64,000 nucleotides of DNA from Tessaracoccus lacteus (GTDB taxonomy: Bacteria > Actinomycetota > Actinomycetes > Propionibacteriales > Propionibacteriaceae), in NCBI RefSeq assembly GCF_029917005.1, contig NZ_CP123967.1, positions 1,736,001 through 1,800,000 on the forward strand, written 5' to 3'. The position numbers and the translations under genes are program-made. Each line of letters starts with the position of its first letter. The stretch's first letter is position 1. Below are positions 8,880-17,685 of this stretch, piece by piece. The notes beneath the pieces are model-generated. The model worked only from the letters and a program-made list of their open reading frames with translations, had not been told where the DNA came from and did no database searches.

Positions 8880-8948
8880 TGTACGCCTGTGAGGCTTGTG
8901 AGGCTTGCGGGCACCACTCCCAAGACGAAAGTCTTCCTGTACAGGAGG
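8880..8948 (+). promoter_or_regulatory. Operator region of yefM-yoeB with TGTACA palindrome
   Basis: TCCTGTACAGGA (8935-8946) is a perfect 12-bp palindrome centred on TGTACA and overlapping the AGGAGG ribosome-binding site (8943-8948). A second near-match, TGTACG, is at 8880-8885. TGTACA is the core known for YefM-YoeB operators in E. coli. A small hairpin AAGAC-GAAA-GTCTT (8922-8935) with a GNRA-type loop directly precedes the palindrome. GTGAGGCTT is tandemly repeated at about 8889-8906. Confidence 0.6.
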
Positions 8949-8955
8949 TTCCTTC

Positions 8956-9210
8956 ATGAAGACGATGAGCTACACGGAGTCCCGGGCACGCTACGCCGAG
9001 GTTCTCGATTCTGTCGTTGATGACCGGGAGGAGGTCGTCATCACCCGAGCGGGCCACGACCCGGTGGTCATCGTCTCCCTGGACGAGTACGAGGCCCTCA
9101 AAGAGACCGCCTACCTCCTGCGCTCTCCCGCAAACGCCCGGCGCCTTCTCGACGCGATGGAGCGGCTGGAGGGCGGCCGCGGCGACCCCCACGACCTGAC
9201 CGCCGACTGA
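8956..9210 (+). CDS. yefM: YefM-type antitoxin (Phd/YefM family)
   Basis: An 84-residue antitoxin. MKTMSYTESRARYAEVLDSV followed by DREEVVITRAGHDPVVIVSL is the classical Phd/YefM N-terminal DNA-binding dimer domain. DEYEALKETAYLLRSPANA and LLDAMERLEGG form the C-terminal helix that wraps the YoeB toxin. The start at 8956 is chosen because it aligns with the family and has AGGAGG seven bases upstream. A longer frame from 8905 has no family similarity. The toxin gene starts 2 bp after its stop. The protein should repress its own promoter through the TGTACA palindrome. Confidence 0.92.
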   Translation: MKTMSYTESRARYAEVLDSVVDDREEVVITRAGHDPVVIVSLDEYEALKETAYLLRSPANARRLLDAMERLEGGRGDPHDLTAD

Positions 9211-9212
9211 CC

Positions 9213-9458
9213 ATGCTGTTGGTGTGGGACCAGAACGCCTCGGAAGACTACCTCTGGTGGCAGACACAGGACCGCCGGGTCCTCAAACGCATCAGCACCC
9301 TCATCCAGGACGTCTCCCGCAACGGCAACGAGGGACTCGGAAAGCCGGAGGCCCTCAGGCACGACTTCGCCGGCTACTGGTCACGCCGCATCACCGAGGA
9401 GCATCGCCTCGTCCACAAGATCGTCGGCGATGAAATCCGGATCGCAGCCTGCCGCTAG
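9213..9458 (+). CDS. yoeB: YoeB-family mRNA interferase, truncated by an amber codon before the catalytic His-Tyr
   Basis: The 81 residues match YoeB along the whole length: the WDQNASEDYLWW start, GKPEALRH with Glu46, and WSRRITEEHRLVH with Arg65, in the same numbering as E. coli YoeB. The E. coli protein ends AACRYHY at residue 84, where His83 and Tyr84 belong to the active site. Here the frame reads Ala-Ala-Cys-Arg and then TAG (9456-9458) where Tyr82 is expected. The following codons are CAC TAC (His Tyr), then GGG CAA TGA. The truncated product therefore lacks the terminal catalytic residues and is probably inactive, though it could still bind YefM and act as co-repressor. A sequencing error or readthrough are the alternatives. 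Confidence 0.85.
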   Translation: MLLVWDQNASEDYLWWQTQDRRVLKRISTLIQDVSRNGNEGLGKPEALRHDFAGYWSRRITEEHRLVHKIVGDEIRIAACR

Positions 9459-9502
9459 CACTACGGGCAATGAGAGTGCGCAGTGCCGGCAGACATAAAG
9501 CA

Positions 9503-9538
9503 GAAGTCCCGACCAGCCAGTTGGCTGATCGGGACTTC
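9503..9538. terminator. Strong bidirectional hairpin between yoeB and tRNA-fMet
   Basis: A 16-bp stem with one mismatch (GAAGTCCCGACCAGCC paired to GGCTGATCGGGACTTC) closes on the 4-base loop AGTT. It lies just downstream of the minus-strand tRNA and downstream of plus-strand yoeB. It could terminate both. Confidence 0.75.
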
Positions 9539-9544
9539 GATTTG

Positions 9545-9618
9545 TAGCGGGGACAGGATTTGAACCTGTGACCTCTGGGTTATGAGCCCAGCGAGCTACC
9601 GAGCTGCTCCACCCCGCG
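9545..9618 (-). tRNA. Initiator tRNA-fMet (anticodon CAT)
   Basis: On the minus strand the gene begins CGCGGGGTGGAGCAGC and folds into a complete cloverleaf of 74 nt. The anticodon stem carries three consecutive G-C pairs around CTCATAA, and the first acceptor position is unpaired (C1 opposite U72). Both are diagnostic of initiator tRNA. The T-loop is TTCAAAT. CCA is not encoded. The strong hairpin at 9503-9538 lies just downstream on its strand. Confidence 0.95.
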
Positions 9619-9680
9619 TCGGCTCAATGAACTATACAGACTCCCTGACGGGGGCACAAATCGGCGGTGCCGTCGGGTCT

Positions 9681-10308
9681 GGTTCCCGGTTCGTTGAGCA
9701 CTTCGACAAGCACAGCACAGGCGCTGTCGGGGCTCCTGAGCCTGTCGAGGGGAAGACACCGTCGACAGCTTCTCGCCTCGCTGCGCTCGGCGCCCTTCGA
9801 CAAGCTCAGGGAACCGGGAAAAGCTCAGGGAACCAGGACAAGCTCAGGGAACCGACCGAGTCGTTGAGCCTGTCGAAACGCCCTGAGCGAAGCGAAGGGA
9901 CACACCCGACCCCAACCCCCGCCTCGCTCCGCTCGGCGCCCTTCGACAAGCTCAGGGAACCGGGACAAGCTCAGGGAACCGGAGGCGGCTCAGGAAACCG
10001 ACCGGGTCGTTGAGCCTGTCGAAACGCCCTGAGCGAAGCGAAGGGACACACCCGACCCCAACCCCCGCCTCGCTCCACTCGGCGCCCTTCGACAAGCTCA
10101 GGGAACCGGGACAAGCTCAGGGAACCAGGACAAGCTCAGGGAACCGACCGAGTCGTTGAGCCTGTCGAAACGCCCTGAGCGAAGCGAAGGGACACACCCG
10201 ACCCCAACCCCCGCCTCGCTCCGCTCGGCGCCCTTCGACAAGCTCAGGGAACCGGGACAAGCTCAGGGAACCGGAGGCGGCTCAGGGAACCGACCGGGTC
10301 ATTGAGCC
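9681..10308. repeat. Tandem 146-bp repeat array, left part (nested 19-bp repeats)
   Basis: Near-identical units begin at TCGTTGAGCC, positions 9861, 10007 and 10153 (exact 146-bp period), and at 10299 (TCATTGAGCC, interrupted by IS3 after 10 bases). A decayed leading copy occupies about 9681-9860. Each unit ends with three or four 19-bp sub-repeats of the form GGGACAAGCTCAGGGAACC. Each unit also contains inverted arms, GAGCCTGTCGAA and TTCGACAAGCTC, that match in 11 of 12 positions and could fold. Frames open across this region are by-products of the repetition. I see no gene here. Confidence 0.9.
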
Positions 10309-10338
10309 TGAAGCGCCCCGGGTTTCGTGGAGGCTCGG

Positions 10339-11641
<1,303 letters not shown>

Positions 11642-11692
11642 GACTCTCATCCTCCGTGAGTTGAGAGCCTCCACCGAACCCGGCACGCTTCA

Positions 11693-12160
11693 GCCTGTCG
11701 AAACGCCCTGAGCGAAGCGAAGGGACACACCCGACCCCAATCCCCGCCTCGCTCCGCTCGGCGCCCTTCGACAAGCTCAGGGAACCGGGACAAGCTCAGG
11801 GAACCGGGACAAGCTCAGGGAACCGGAGGCGGCTCAGGAAACCGACCGGGTCGTTGAGCCTGTCGAAACGCCCTGAGCGAAGCGAAGGGACACACCCGAC
11901 CCCAACCCCCGCCTCGCTCCGCTCGGCGCCCTTCGACAAGCTCAGGGAACCGGGACAAGCTCAGGGAACCGGGACAAGCTCAGGGAACCGGAGGCGGCTC
12001 AGGAAACCGACCGGGTCGTTGAGCCTGTCGAAACGCCCTGAGCGAAGCGAAGGGACACACCCGACCCCAATCCCCGCCTCGCTCCGCTCGGCGCCCTTCG
12101 ACAAGCTCAGGGAACCGGGACAAGCTCAGGAAACCGGAGGCGGCTCAGGGAACCGGCTCA
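11693..12160. repeat. Tandem repeat array, right part (165-bp units)
   Basis: This continues the interrupted unit 4 and holds units starting at 11851 and 12016. The spacing here is 165 bp rather than 146 bp because there is one extra 19-bp sub-repeat (GGGACAAGCTCAGGGAACC) per unit. The array ends at about 12156, abutting the DyP gene remnant. No gene is supported inside it. Confidence 0.88.
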
Positions 12161-12427
12161 GGCGAAGAGCGACTCCCCCACCCAGTGCCCCACGCTCGCG
12201 GCGCCGGGCGGGACGAGGAAGACCGCCGACCCGGTGGTCTTGAGGTATTCGACGAACATGTCGTCGCGGGCCATGTTGCGGTGCACCGTCGCGAACCGGT
12301 CGGGAGACTTCACGAAGCCGATGAAGAACAGGCCCGCGTCGAGCCGGCCCTGGACGTCGTTGCCGTCAACGAAGTTGTATCCCCGCCGGAGCATGGCGAT
12401 GCCGCCATTATTGTCACATTTAGCCAA
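12158..12427 (-). pseudogene. 3' remnant of a DyP-type peroxidase gene
   Basis: The frame encodes 89 residues. From about residue 6 they match the C-terminal end of dye-decolourising peroxidases of the EfeB/iron-transport group: GGIAMLRRGYNFVDGND, RLDAGLFFIGFVKSPDRF, EYLKTTGSAVFLVPPG, and a natural stop after GESLFA. The heme-binding and catalytic parts (some 300 or more residues) are missing. The ISL3 element sits 18 bp further on with an undisturbed 8-bp duplication, and no peroxidase sequence appears beyond it, so the truncation predates or is independent of that insertion. DyP enzymes act on heme or peroxide and are normally exported by Tat. Confidence 0.8.
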
Positions 12428-12445
12428 GCCTTAACTACCTAAAAC

Positions 12446-13879
12446 GGCTCTTCACAATCGAGGGTGTAGGTAGCGCTGTTCGGGGTTGCGGCGTGGCGGC
12501 TGGCTGAAGGGGTCGAGGCCCTCCGAAGATGGAAGTTCTCACGCTCCCCATCTGGAAGACCTCGACGTGTCCGACGCTACCTTCACGTGCCCTGATCTGA
12601 CTAGTTTCTGCCGTCTCGACGGCCTCGGGTTGGAAGTCACCGGCCAGCGCATCGAACCCGACCGTGCGATCCTGGCCTGCCGCCCGGTCGACGCCGACGA
12701 CTGGTGCCGAGACTGCGGCGGCCAGGGCCTCATCCGGGGCTCGGTGGTGCGACTCTTGTCGCATGTCCCGCTGGGGTGGCGCCCTACCGTGCTGCACGTG
12801 CGGCTCCGGCGCTATCGGTGCATCGAGTGCGGGCGGGTGTGGCGTCAAGACACCAGTGCCGCAGCCGAGCCGCGTTCGAAGCTGTCGCGTGCGGCGCTGC
12901 GTTGGGGACTGGAAGGACTTGTGGTCCAACACCTGAGCATGTCCAGGATCGCCGCCGGTCTCGACGTCGCGTGGAACACCGCCAACGACGCCGTGCTGGC
13001 AGAAGGACAGCGCGTCCTCATCAGCGACCTGGCCCGGTTCGACGGGGTCAAGGTGATCGGGGTCGACGAGCACTGCTGGCGCCATACCCGCCATGGTGAG
13101 AAATACGTCACCGTGATCATCGACCTCACCCCCACCAGGGACGGCACCGGTCCGGCGCGCTTGTTGGACATGGTCGAGGGACGCTCGAAACAGGTGTTCA
13201 AGACGTGGCTCGCCGCCCGCCCCCGAGCCTGGCGCAAGGGGATCGAGGTCGTCGCGATGGACGGATTCACCGGCTACAAGACCGCGGCGGTCGAGGAACT
13301 CGGCAACGCCACCACGGTGATGGACCCGTTCCACGTCGTCCGGCTCCGCACGAAGCGCTCACCCGCTGCCGCCAGCGCGTCCAGCAAGACACCTGCGGGC
13401 ATCGGGGCCGCGCCGGTGACCCGCTCTACCGCGCCCGCCGCACCCTGCTCACCGGCGTCGATCTACTCACCGACAAGCAAGTCGCCCGACTGGAGGCACT
13501 GTTCGCCGACGAACAGCACACCGAGGTCTACGCGACATGGAGTATCTACCAACGGCTCGTCGTGGCTTACCGACATCCCGACAAGCAACTTGGACGGTTC
13601 CTCCTTCAAGGCGTGATCGACTCGGTCAGCACCGGCGTCCCGAGAGACCTCGTCGAGCTCGTCAGCCTGGGCCGGACCCTCCACCGACGGGCGGCCGACG
13701 TGCTCGCCTTCTTCGACCGCCCAGGCACCAGCAACGGCCCAACCGAAGCGATCAACGGACGCCTCGAACACCTCCGCGGGATCGCCTTGGGATTTAAGAA
13801 CCTGACCCACTACATAGCCAGAAGCCTCCTCGAAACCGGAGGATTCAAACCCCACCTACACCCTGCATTGTGAAGAGCC
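12446..13879 (+). mobile_element. ISL3-family insertion sequence, 1434 bp
   Basis: The terminal inverted repeats start GGCTCTTCACAAT and continue to GGGTGTAGGT (24 of 26 positions identical). They are flanked by identical 8-bp duplications. A single transposase gene fills the element on the plus strand. Confidence 0.93.
12567..13873 (+). pseudogene. ISL3-family transposase, frameshifted
   Basis: The GTG at 12567 starts VSDATFTCPDLTSF, as in family members. The product has an N-terminal zinc-finger region (CRDCGG and CIECGRVW), then catalytic Asp in VIGVDEHCWRHT, Asp in VVAMDGFTGYK, and MDPFHVVRL. After VVRL (around 13345-13355) the frame loses the family sequence, and the correct continuation (EALTRCRQRVQQ through RTLLTGVDLLTDKQ, TEAINGRLEHLRG and LETGGF) is found in the next frame up to the stop at 13873. 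One base is missing relative to relatives, so the transposase is probably inactive unless the ribosome shifts. The C-terminal part carries the third catalytic residue (Glu in TEAINGR). Confidence 0.85.
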
Positions 13880-13953
13880 CCTAAAACGGGAACCTACTCG
13901 CCGCACCCTCCCAGCGCAAACCAGTCTCACGGCGACCGGGCCGGGGCAGCGAA

Positions 13954-13984
13954 GCGGCGCCGCCCCTGTTAGGGGCGGCGCCGC
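13954..13984 (-). terminator. GC-rich terminator downstream of the aldo/keto reductase
   Basis: A perfect 13-bp stem (GCGGCGCCGCCCC with GGGGCGGCGCCGC) closes on the loop TGTTA. It lies 22 bp past the stop of the minus-strand reductase gene. There is no U-tract, as is common in actinobacteria. Confidence 0.8.
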
Positions 13985-14006
13985 ATGAGGTGGGAGGGCC
14001 TGATTG

Positions 14007-15011
14007 TCAGGCCGGGCGGGTCTCCAGCGCACGGGTGAGCGACGGGTCGCGCTCGACGACGTCGCCGAGGGCCTCATCGATGCGGGTCATCAGCTCGGCC
14101 GGGATGACGACGCCGCTGGCCTTCACGTTCTCGGCGATCTGCTCCGGGCGCGAGGCGCCGATGATCGCGGCGGCCAGGTTGTCGTTCTGCAGGACCCAGG
14201 CGACGGCCAGCTGGGCCATGGTCAGGTCCAGCTCGTCGGCGACAGGCTTCAGCTTCTGCACGCGGGTGAGAACGTCGTCGTTCATGAACCGGGAGATCAT
14301 GCCGGCACCGCCCTTGGTGTCGGTGGCGCGCGAGCCGGCGGGGGCGGCCTGCCCGGGCAGGTACTTGCCGGTCAGCACGCCCTGCGCGACGGGCGACCAG
14401 ACGATCTGCGACATCCCCTCCTCGCGGGAGGCGGGCACGACCTTGTCCTCGATCACGCGCCAGAGCATGGAGTACTGCGGCTGGTTCGAGACGAACGGGA
14501 TCTTCAGCTCGCGCGCCAGCGCGGCGCCCGCATGGATCTGCTCGGCGGTCCACTCGCTGACGCCGATGTACAGGGCCTTGCCCTGGCGGACGATGTCGGC
14601 GAACGCCGTCATGGTCTCCTCGAGTGGGGTCTCGACGTCGTAGCGGTGCGCCTGGTAGAGGTCCACATAGTCGGTGCCGAGCCGCTTCAATGAGCCGTTG
14701 ATCGACTCCATGATGTGCTTGCGCGACAGGCCAGTGTCGTTGGGGCCCTTGGGGCCGACAGGCCAGTAGACCTTGGTGAAGATCTCCAGCGATTCGCGGC
14801 GCTCACCTGCCAGCGCCTCGCCCAGCACCGACTCCGCGGCGGTGTTGGCGTACACGTCGGCCGTGTCGAAGCTGGTGATGCCGGCGTCGAGGGCCGCTCT
14901 GACGCACTTCTTCGCCGTCTCGTTCTCGACCTGGGAGCCGTGGGTGAGCCAGTTGCCGTAGGTGATCTCGGTGATCTTGAGTCCGGAATTGCCGAGGTAG
15001 CGATACTTCAT
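14007..15011 (-). CDS. Aldo/keto reductase (voltage-gated K+ channel beta-subunit-like)
   Basis: A 334-residue NADPH-dependent reductase with the (beta/alpha)8 fold. The AKR catalytic tetrad is visible: Asp and Tyr in FDTADVYAN, Lys in IFTKVYWP, and His in YQAHRYD. The NADPH-binding end is seen in AAIIGASRPEQIAENV. The start MKYRYLGNSGLKIT and the segment NQPQYSMLWR resemble the Kv-beta-like AKR6 branch (YghZ relatives), which reduce small aldehydes such as methylglyoxal. The ATG at 15011 aligns with relatives; a GTG nine bases upstream adds only three residues. It is divergent from the M16 peptidase gene and is followed by a strong terminator hairpin. Confidence 0.92.
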   Translation of the reverse strand: MKYRYLGNSGLKITEITYGNWLTHGSQVENETAKKCVRAALDAGITSFDTADVYANTAAESVLGEALAGERRESLEIFTKVYWPVGPKGPNDTGLSRKHIMESINGSLKRLGTDYVDLYQAHRYDVETPLEETMTAFADIVRQGKALYIGVSEWTAEQIHAGAALARELKIPFVSNQPQYSMLWRVIEDKVVPASREEGMSQIVWSPVAQGVLTGKYLPGQAAPAGSRATDTKGGAGMISRFMNDDVLTRVQKLKPVADELDLTMAQLAVAWVLQNDNLAAAIIGASRPEQIAENVKASGVVIPAELMTRIDEALGDVVERDPSLTRALETRPA

Positions 15012-15063
15012 GGGCACCACGCTACCCCGCTCCGGGAGAGGCGCGCACGCTGACTGAACCCGA

Positions 15064-15069
15064 TAGTCT
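15064..15069 (+). promoter_or_regulatory. -10-like hexamer directly before M16 peptidase gene
   Basis: TAGTCT is followed by seven bases and then the ATG at 15077. No ribosome-binding site is present. This suggests a leaderless transcript for the peptidase pair. Confidence 0.4.
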
Positions 15070-15076
15070 CACGCCC

Positions 15077-16351
15077 ATGAACCAGCCCCTGCCAGGCTAC
15101 GAGCTGGCCACAACGACCCTCGACAACGGACTCCAGGTGACCGTCGCCCCCGACGCCGACGCGCCGGGCGTCGCGGTCAACCTGTGGGTCGAGGTGGGAT
15201 CGGCCGATGAGGCGACGGGTCGCACCGGCTTCGCCCACCTGTTCGAGCATCTGATGTTCCAGGGGTCGTCGGAGGTCGGTTCCGGTGAGCACATGGCGAC
15301 GATCGAGGCCATGGGTGGAACCGTGAACGCCACCACCTCCAGCGACCGGACCAACTACTTCGAGACCGTTCCCCGCGGTGGCCTCGACCTCGCGCTGTGG
15401 CTGGAGGCCGACCGCTTCGCGAGCCTCGCCATCACGCCCGAGAACTTCGAGGCGCAACGCCAGGTCGTGAAGGAGGAGAAGCGCCAGCGCTACGACAATC
15501 AGCCCTACGGCGACCTACTCGAACTCCTCACGGCGCAGCACTTCACCGAAGAGCACCCGTACGGTCACCTGACCATCGGGTCGATGCGCGACCTCGACGA
15601 CGCCTCACTCGACGATGTGTCGGGCTTCTTCGACACCTGGTACGGCGCCTCCAATGTGCGCCTCGTGCTCTGCGGCCCCGTCACTGCCGACGAGGGGTTC
15701 ACGCTCGCCGACCGGTTCTTCAGCAGGCTGCCCACCGTCGCGAAGCGGCACCGGGCCCAGCAGCCGCTCTCGGGTCTCGTCGACCCGCAGAGCACCACGG
15801 TGCTGCGCCGGGTGCCCCACACCCTCACCTACCTGTCGTGGTCGCTGCCGCCCGCGACACACCGGGAGCTGCCTGCCCTCGATCTCGCGCTGGCGATCCT
15901 CGCCGACGGTTCCACGTCGCGACTGCACCGCTCGCTGGTCCGCTCCGGCGACCTCGCCCACGAGGTGCACGGCGCCATCCTCGGCCACCGCAGCGCGCCG
16001 TCCATCGGCACCGTGCTGGGTCGGCCCACCCACGACACCAGCTCCCCCGCGCTCGCGGAGTCCATCCTGCAGCAGGTCGCCCGCTTCGCGGAGGACGGCC
16101 CGACGGGCGCTGAACTCGAGCGCGCGCAGGCCCAGTACGAGCGCGACTGGCTCTGGGAGCTGGCCACCACCAGCGGCCGCGCGGACGCCATCAACGAGTC
16201 GTGGCAACTACACGGCAGCCCCGAGGCGCTGAACTCCCACCTCGGCAACGTGCTCTCACTGACCCCAGACGACGTCCGACTCGCCGCGGCGCGCTGGCTG
16301 AGGGCCGACGACGCACACCAGCTCCACTACCTCGCCGAGGACGCCCGATGA
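15077..16351 (+). CDS. M16 family zinc metallopeptidase (active subunit)
   Basis: A 424-residue pitrilysin/processing-peptidase relative. The inverted zinc motif HxxEH is at residues 54-58 (GFAHLFEHLMFQ). The distal zinc-ligand region KEEKRQRYDNQPYGD follows about 75 residues later, as in the family. The second half contains the C-terminal M16 domain (LPALDLALAILADGSTSRL). There is no signal peptide, so it is probably cytoplasmic. The stop overlaps the start of the next gene by ATGA, and that gene encodes an M16 homologue without the zinc motif. The pair should form a heterodimer with one catalytic subunit, as known for bacterial two-gene M16B peptidases. Confidence 0.92.
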   Translation: MNQPLPGYELATTTLDNGLQVTVAPDADAPGVAVNLWVEVGSADEATGRTGFAHLFEHLMFQGSSEVGSGEHMATIEAMGGTVNATTSSDRTNYFETVPRGGLDLALWLEADRFASLAITPENFEAQRQVVKEEKRQRYDNQPYGDLLELLTAQHFTEEHPYGHLTIGSMRDLDDASLDDVSGFFDTWYGASNVRLVLCGPVTADEGFTLADRFFSRLPTVAKRHRAQQPLSGLVDPQSTTVLRRVPHTLTYLSWSLPPATHRELPALDLALAILADGSTSRLHRSLVRSGDLAHEVHGAILGHRSAPSIGTVLGRPTHDTSSPALAESILQQVARFAEDGPTGAELERAQAQYERDWLWELATTSGRADAINESWQLHGSPEALNSHLGNVLSLTPDDVRLAAARWLRADDAHQLHYLAEDAR

Positions 16352-17676
16352 ACCGCCCCGCCATCACACACTCCCATGCCTGGGAGTTCCCGGTCCCCCA
16401 CGTCACCCGGCTCGGCAACGGGCTCGATGTGTGGTACTTCCCCATGCCCGGCCAGCACATCGCCTCCTTCGACCTTGTGCTGCCCGCATCGCTCGCCGAC
16501 GAGCCGACCACCGCCGAGGGTGTCGGCGCCGTCGCGCTCAACGCCAGCGACGAGGGCACCCTGTCCCACCCCGACGGCGCTATCGGCGAGCTGCTGGAGG
16601 CCCACGGGGCGACGCTGCACGGGGCGGCGCACCACCATCACACGACGTTCGGGGGCGTCGCGCCCTCAACGCGGCTGGGCGACGCGCTCCCGCTGTTCCT
16701 CGAGGTGTTGCGCGAGCCGGAGTATGCCGATCAGGATGTGACGCACCATGTGGAGGGCCTCACGGCCGCATTCGACTCGAAGGTCGCCACCCCGGAGACA
16801 GCCAACCGGATGGCGCTGCGCGCTGCCCTGTTCGGCGGCGACCACCGCGAGGGGCGCCCCGCCTCGGGCACCCCGTCGACGCTGCTCACCATCACGCCCG
16901 ACGACGTCCGGGCCTGGCACCAGGCCCACTACGGGCCCGCCGGGGCGACGCTGCTGATCGCCGGAGCCGCGGCCCCCGACGCGTGGTTCCCGCTGCTGGA
17001 GGCCTGGTCGGGTCAGGCAATCCCGGCTCCCCGCCCGACGCCGGCGCCGACCCTGCCGCCGTCGGTGGTGGTCGTGGACCAGCCGGGCGCCGTGCAGGCG
17101 ACCATCTCGCTGGCCACGCGCACGCCCACCAGAGACGACCCCCGATGGCCCCAGCTGCGCGTCGCCGGGCACGCGGTGGCCGGTGCCTTCGCGTCGCGGC
17201 TGAACCTCGAGCTCCGCGAGCGCCTCGGCTACAGCTACGGCATCGGCGGCGGCTTCTCCCCCGGCGTCGCCGAGGGCATGCTGCTGGTCGGCGGCAGCGT
17301 CCGCACCGAGGTCGCCGGCGACTCGGTCGCCCGGCTGCTCGACGGCCTGGCGCTGGTCGCGGCGCTGACCGACGCGGAGGTTGCGGATGCCCGCAACTAC
17401 CTGATCTCGGTGGCCCCGCTCGCCAACGAGACGTCGTCGGACATCGTCGCCCAGGCGTCCGCGCTCGCCGCGGCGGGGCTCGCACCCGGCTACCTGCACG
17501 CGCACTTCGCGCAGCTGGCCCGTGTCACGCCCGGCGAGGCGACCGCCGCGTGGCGCGACGTCGTCGCGCCCGACCAGGTCACGATCGCCGTCAACGGCGA
17601 CGCGGACTCCCTGCTGCCGGCCCTGGCCAGGCTCGGGCTTGCTCCGCAGGTCGTGGACCTGCAGAGCTGGAGCTGA
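16348..17676 (+). CDS. M16 family peptidase-like protein (non-catalytic partner)
   Basis: The 442-residue protein has the M16 fold but no HxxEH: the equivalent region reads GVGAVALNASDEGT and no zinc ligands are seen. A His-rich stretch (GAAHHHHTTFG) occurs at about residues 91-101. The conserved C-terminal Arg/Tyr substrate-binding pair is present in LRERLGYSYGIGGGF. In characterised M16B heterodimers one subunit carries zinc and the other the R/Y pair, which matches this arrangement. It is translationally coupled to the active subunit (start ATG at 16348 within its stop) and convergent with the UPF0182 gene, 9 bp apart. Confidence 0.88.
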   Translation: MNRPAITHSHAWEFPVPHVTRLGNGLDVWYFPMPGQHIASFDLVLPASLADEPTTAEGVGAVALNASDEGTLSHPDGAIGELLEAHGATLHGAAHHHHTTFGGVAPSTRLGDALPLFLEVLREPEYADQDVTHHVEGLTAAFDSKVATPETANRMALRAALFGGDHREGRPASGTPSTLLTITPDDVRAWHQAHYGPAGATLLIAGAAAPDAWFPLLEAWSGQAIPAPRPTPAPTLPPSVVVVDQPGAVQATISLATRTPTRDDPRWPQLRVAGHAVAGAFASRLNLELRERLGYSYGIGGGFSPGVAEGMLLVGGSVRTEVAGDSVARLLDGLALVAALTDAEVADARNYLISVAPLANETSSDIVAQASALAAAGLAPGYLHAHFAQLARVTPGEATAAWRDVVAPDQVTIAVNGDADSLLPALARLGLAPQVVDLQSWS

Positions 17677-17685
17677 CGAGCCGGC

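Larger units (their letters stand above)
12438..13887. repeat. 8-bp target duplication (CCTAAAAC) flanking the ISL3 element
   Basis: CCTAAAAC occurs at 12438-12445 and again at 13880-13887, directly outside the inverted repeats. An 8-bp duplication is the standard for the ISL3 family. The perfect identity suggests a fairly recent insertion without later rearrangement. Confidence 0.92.

Noticed and set aside
9545-9618. tRNA-fMet as integration site of a genomic island
   Set aside because: No integrase gene and no visible second copy of the tRNA 3' end in the next 4.5 kb. The neighbouring mobile elements are ordinary insertion sequences with their own target duplications.
9582-10013. Open frames across the repeat array as coding genes
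   Set aside because: They translate the repeats themselves, lack a start context, and the same sequences occur in other frames. The first also covers the tRNA.
12438-12445. ISL3 insertion as cause of the DyP truncation
   Set aside because: The flanking 8-bp duplications are perfect and no peroxidase sequence continues on the other side, so the truncation happened separately.
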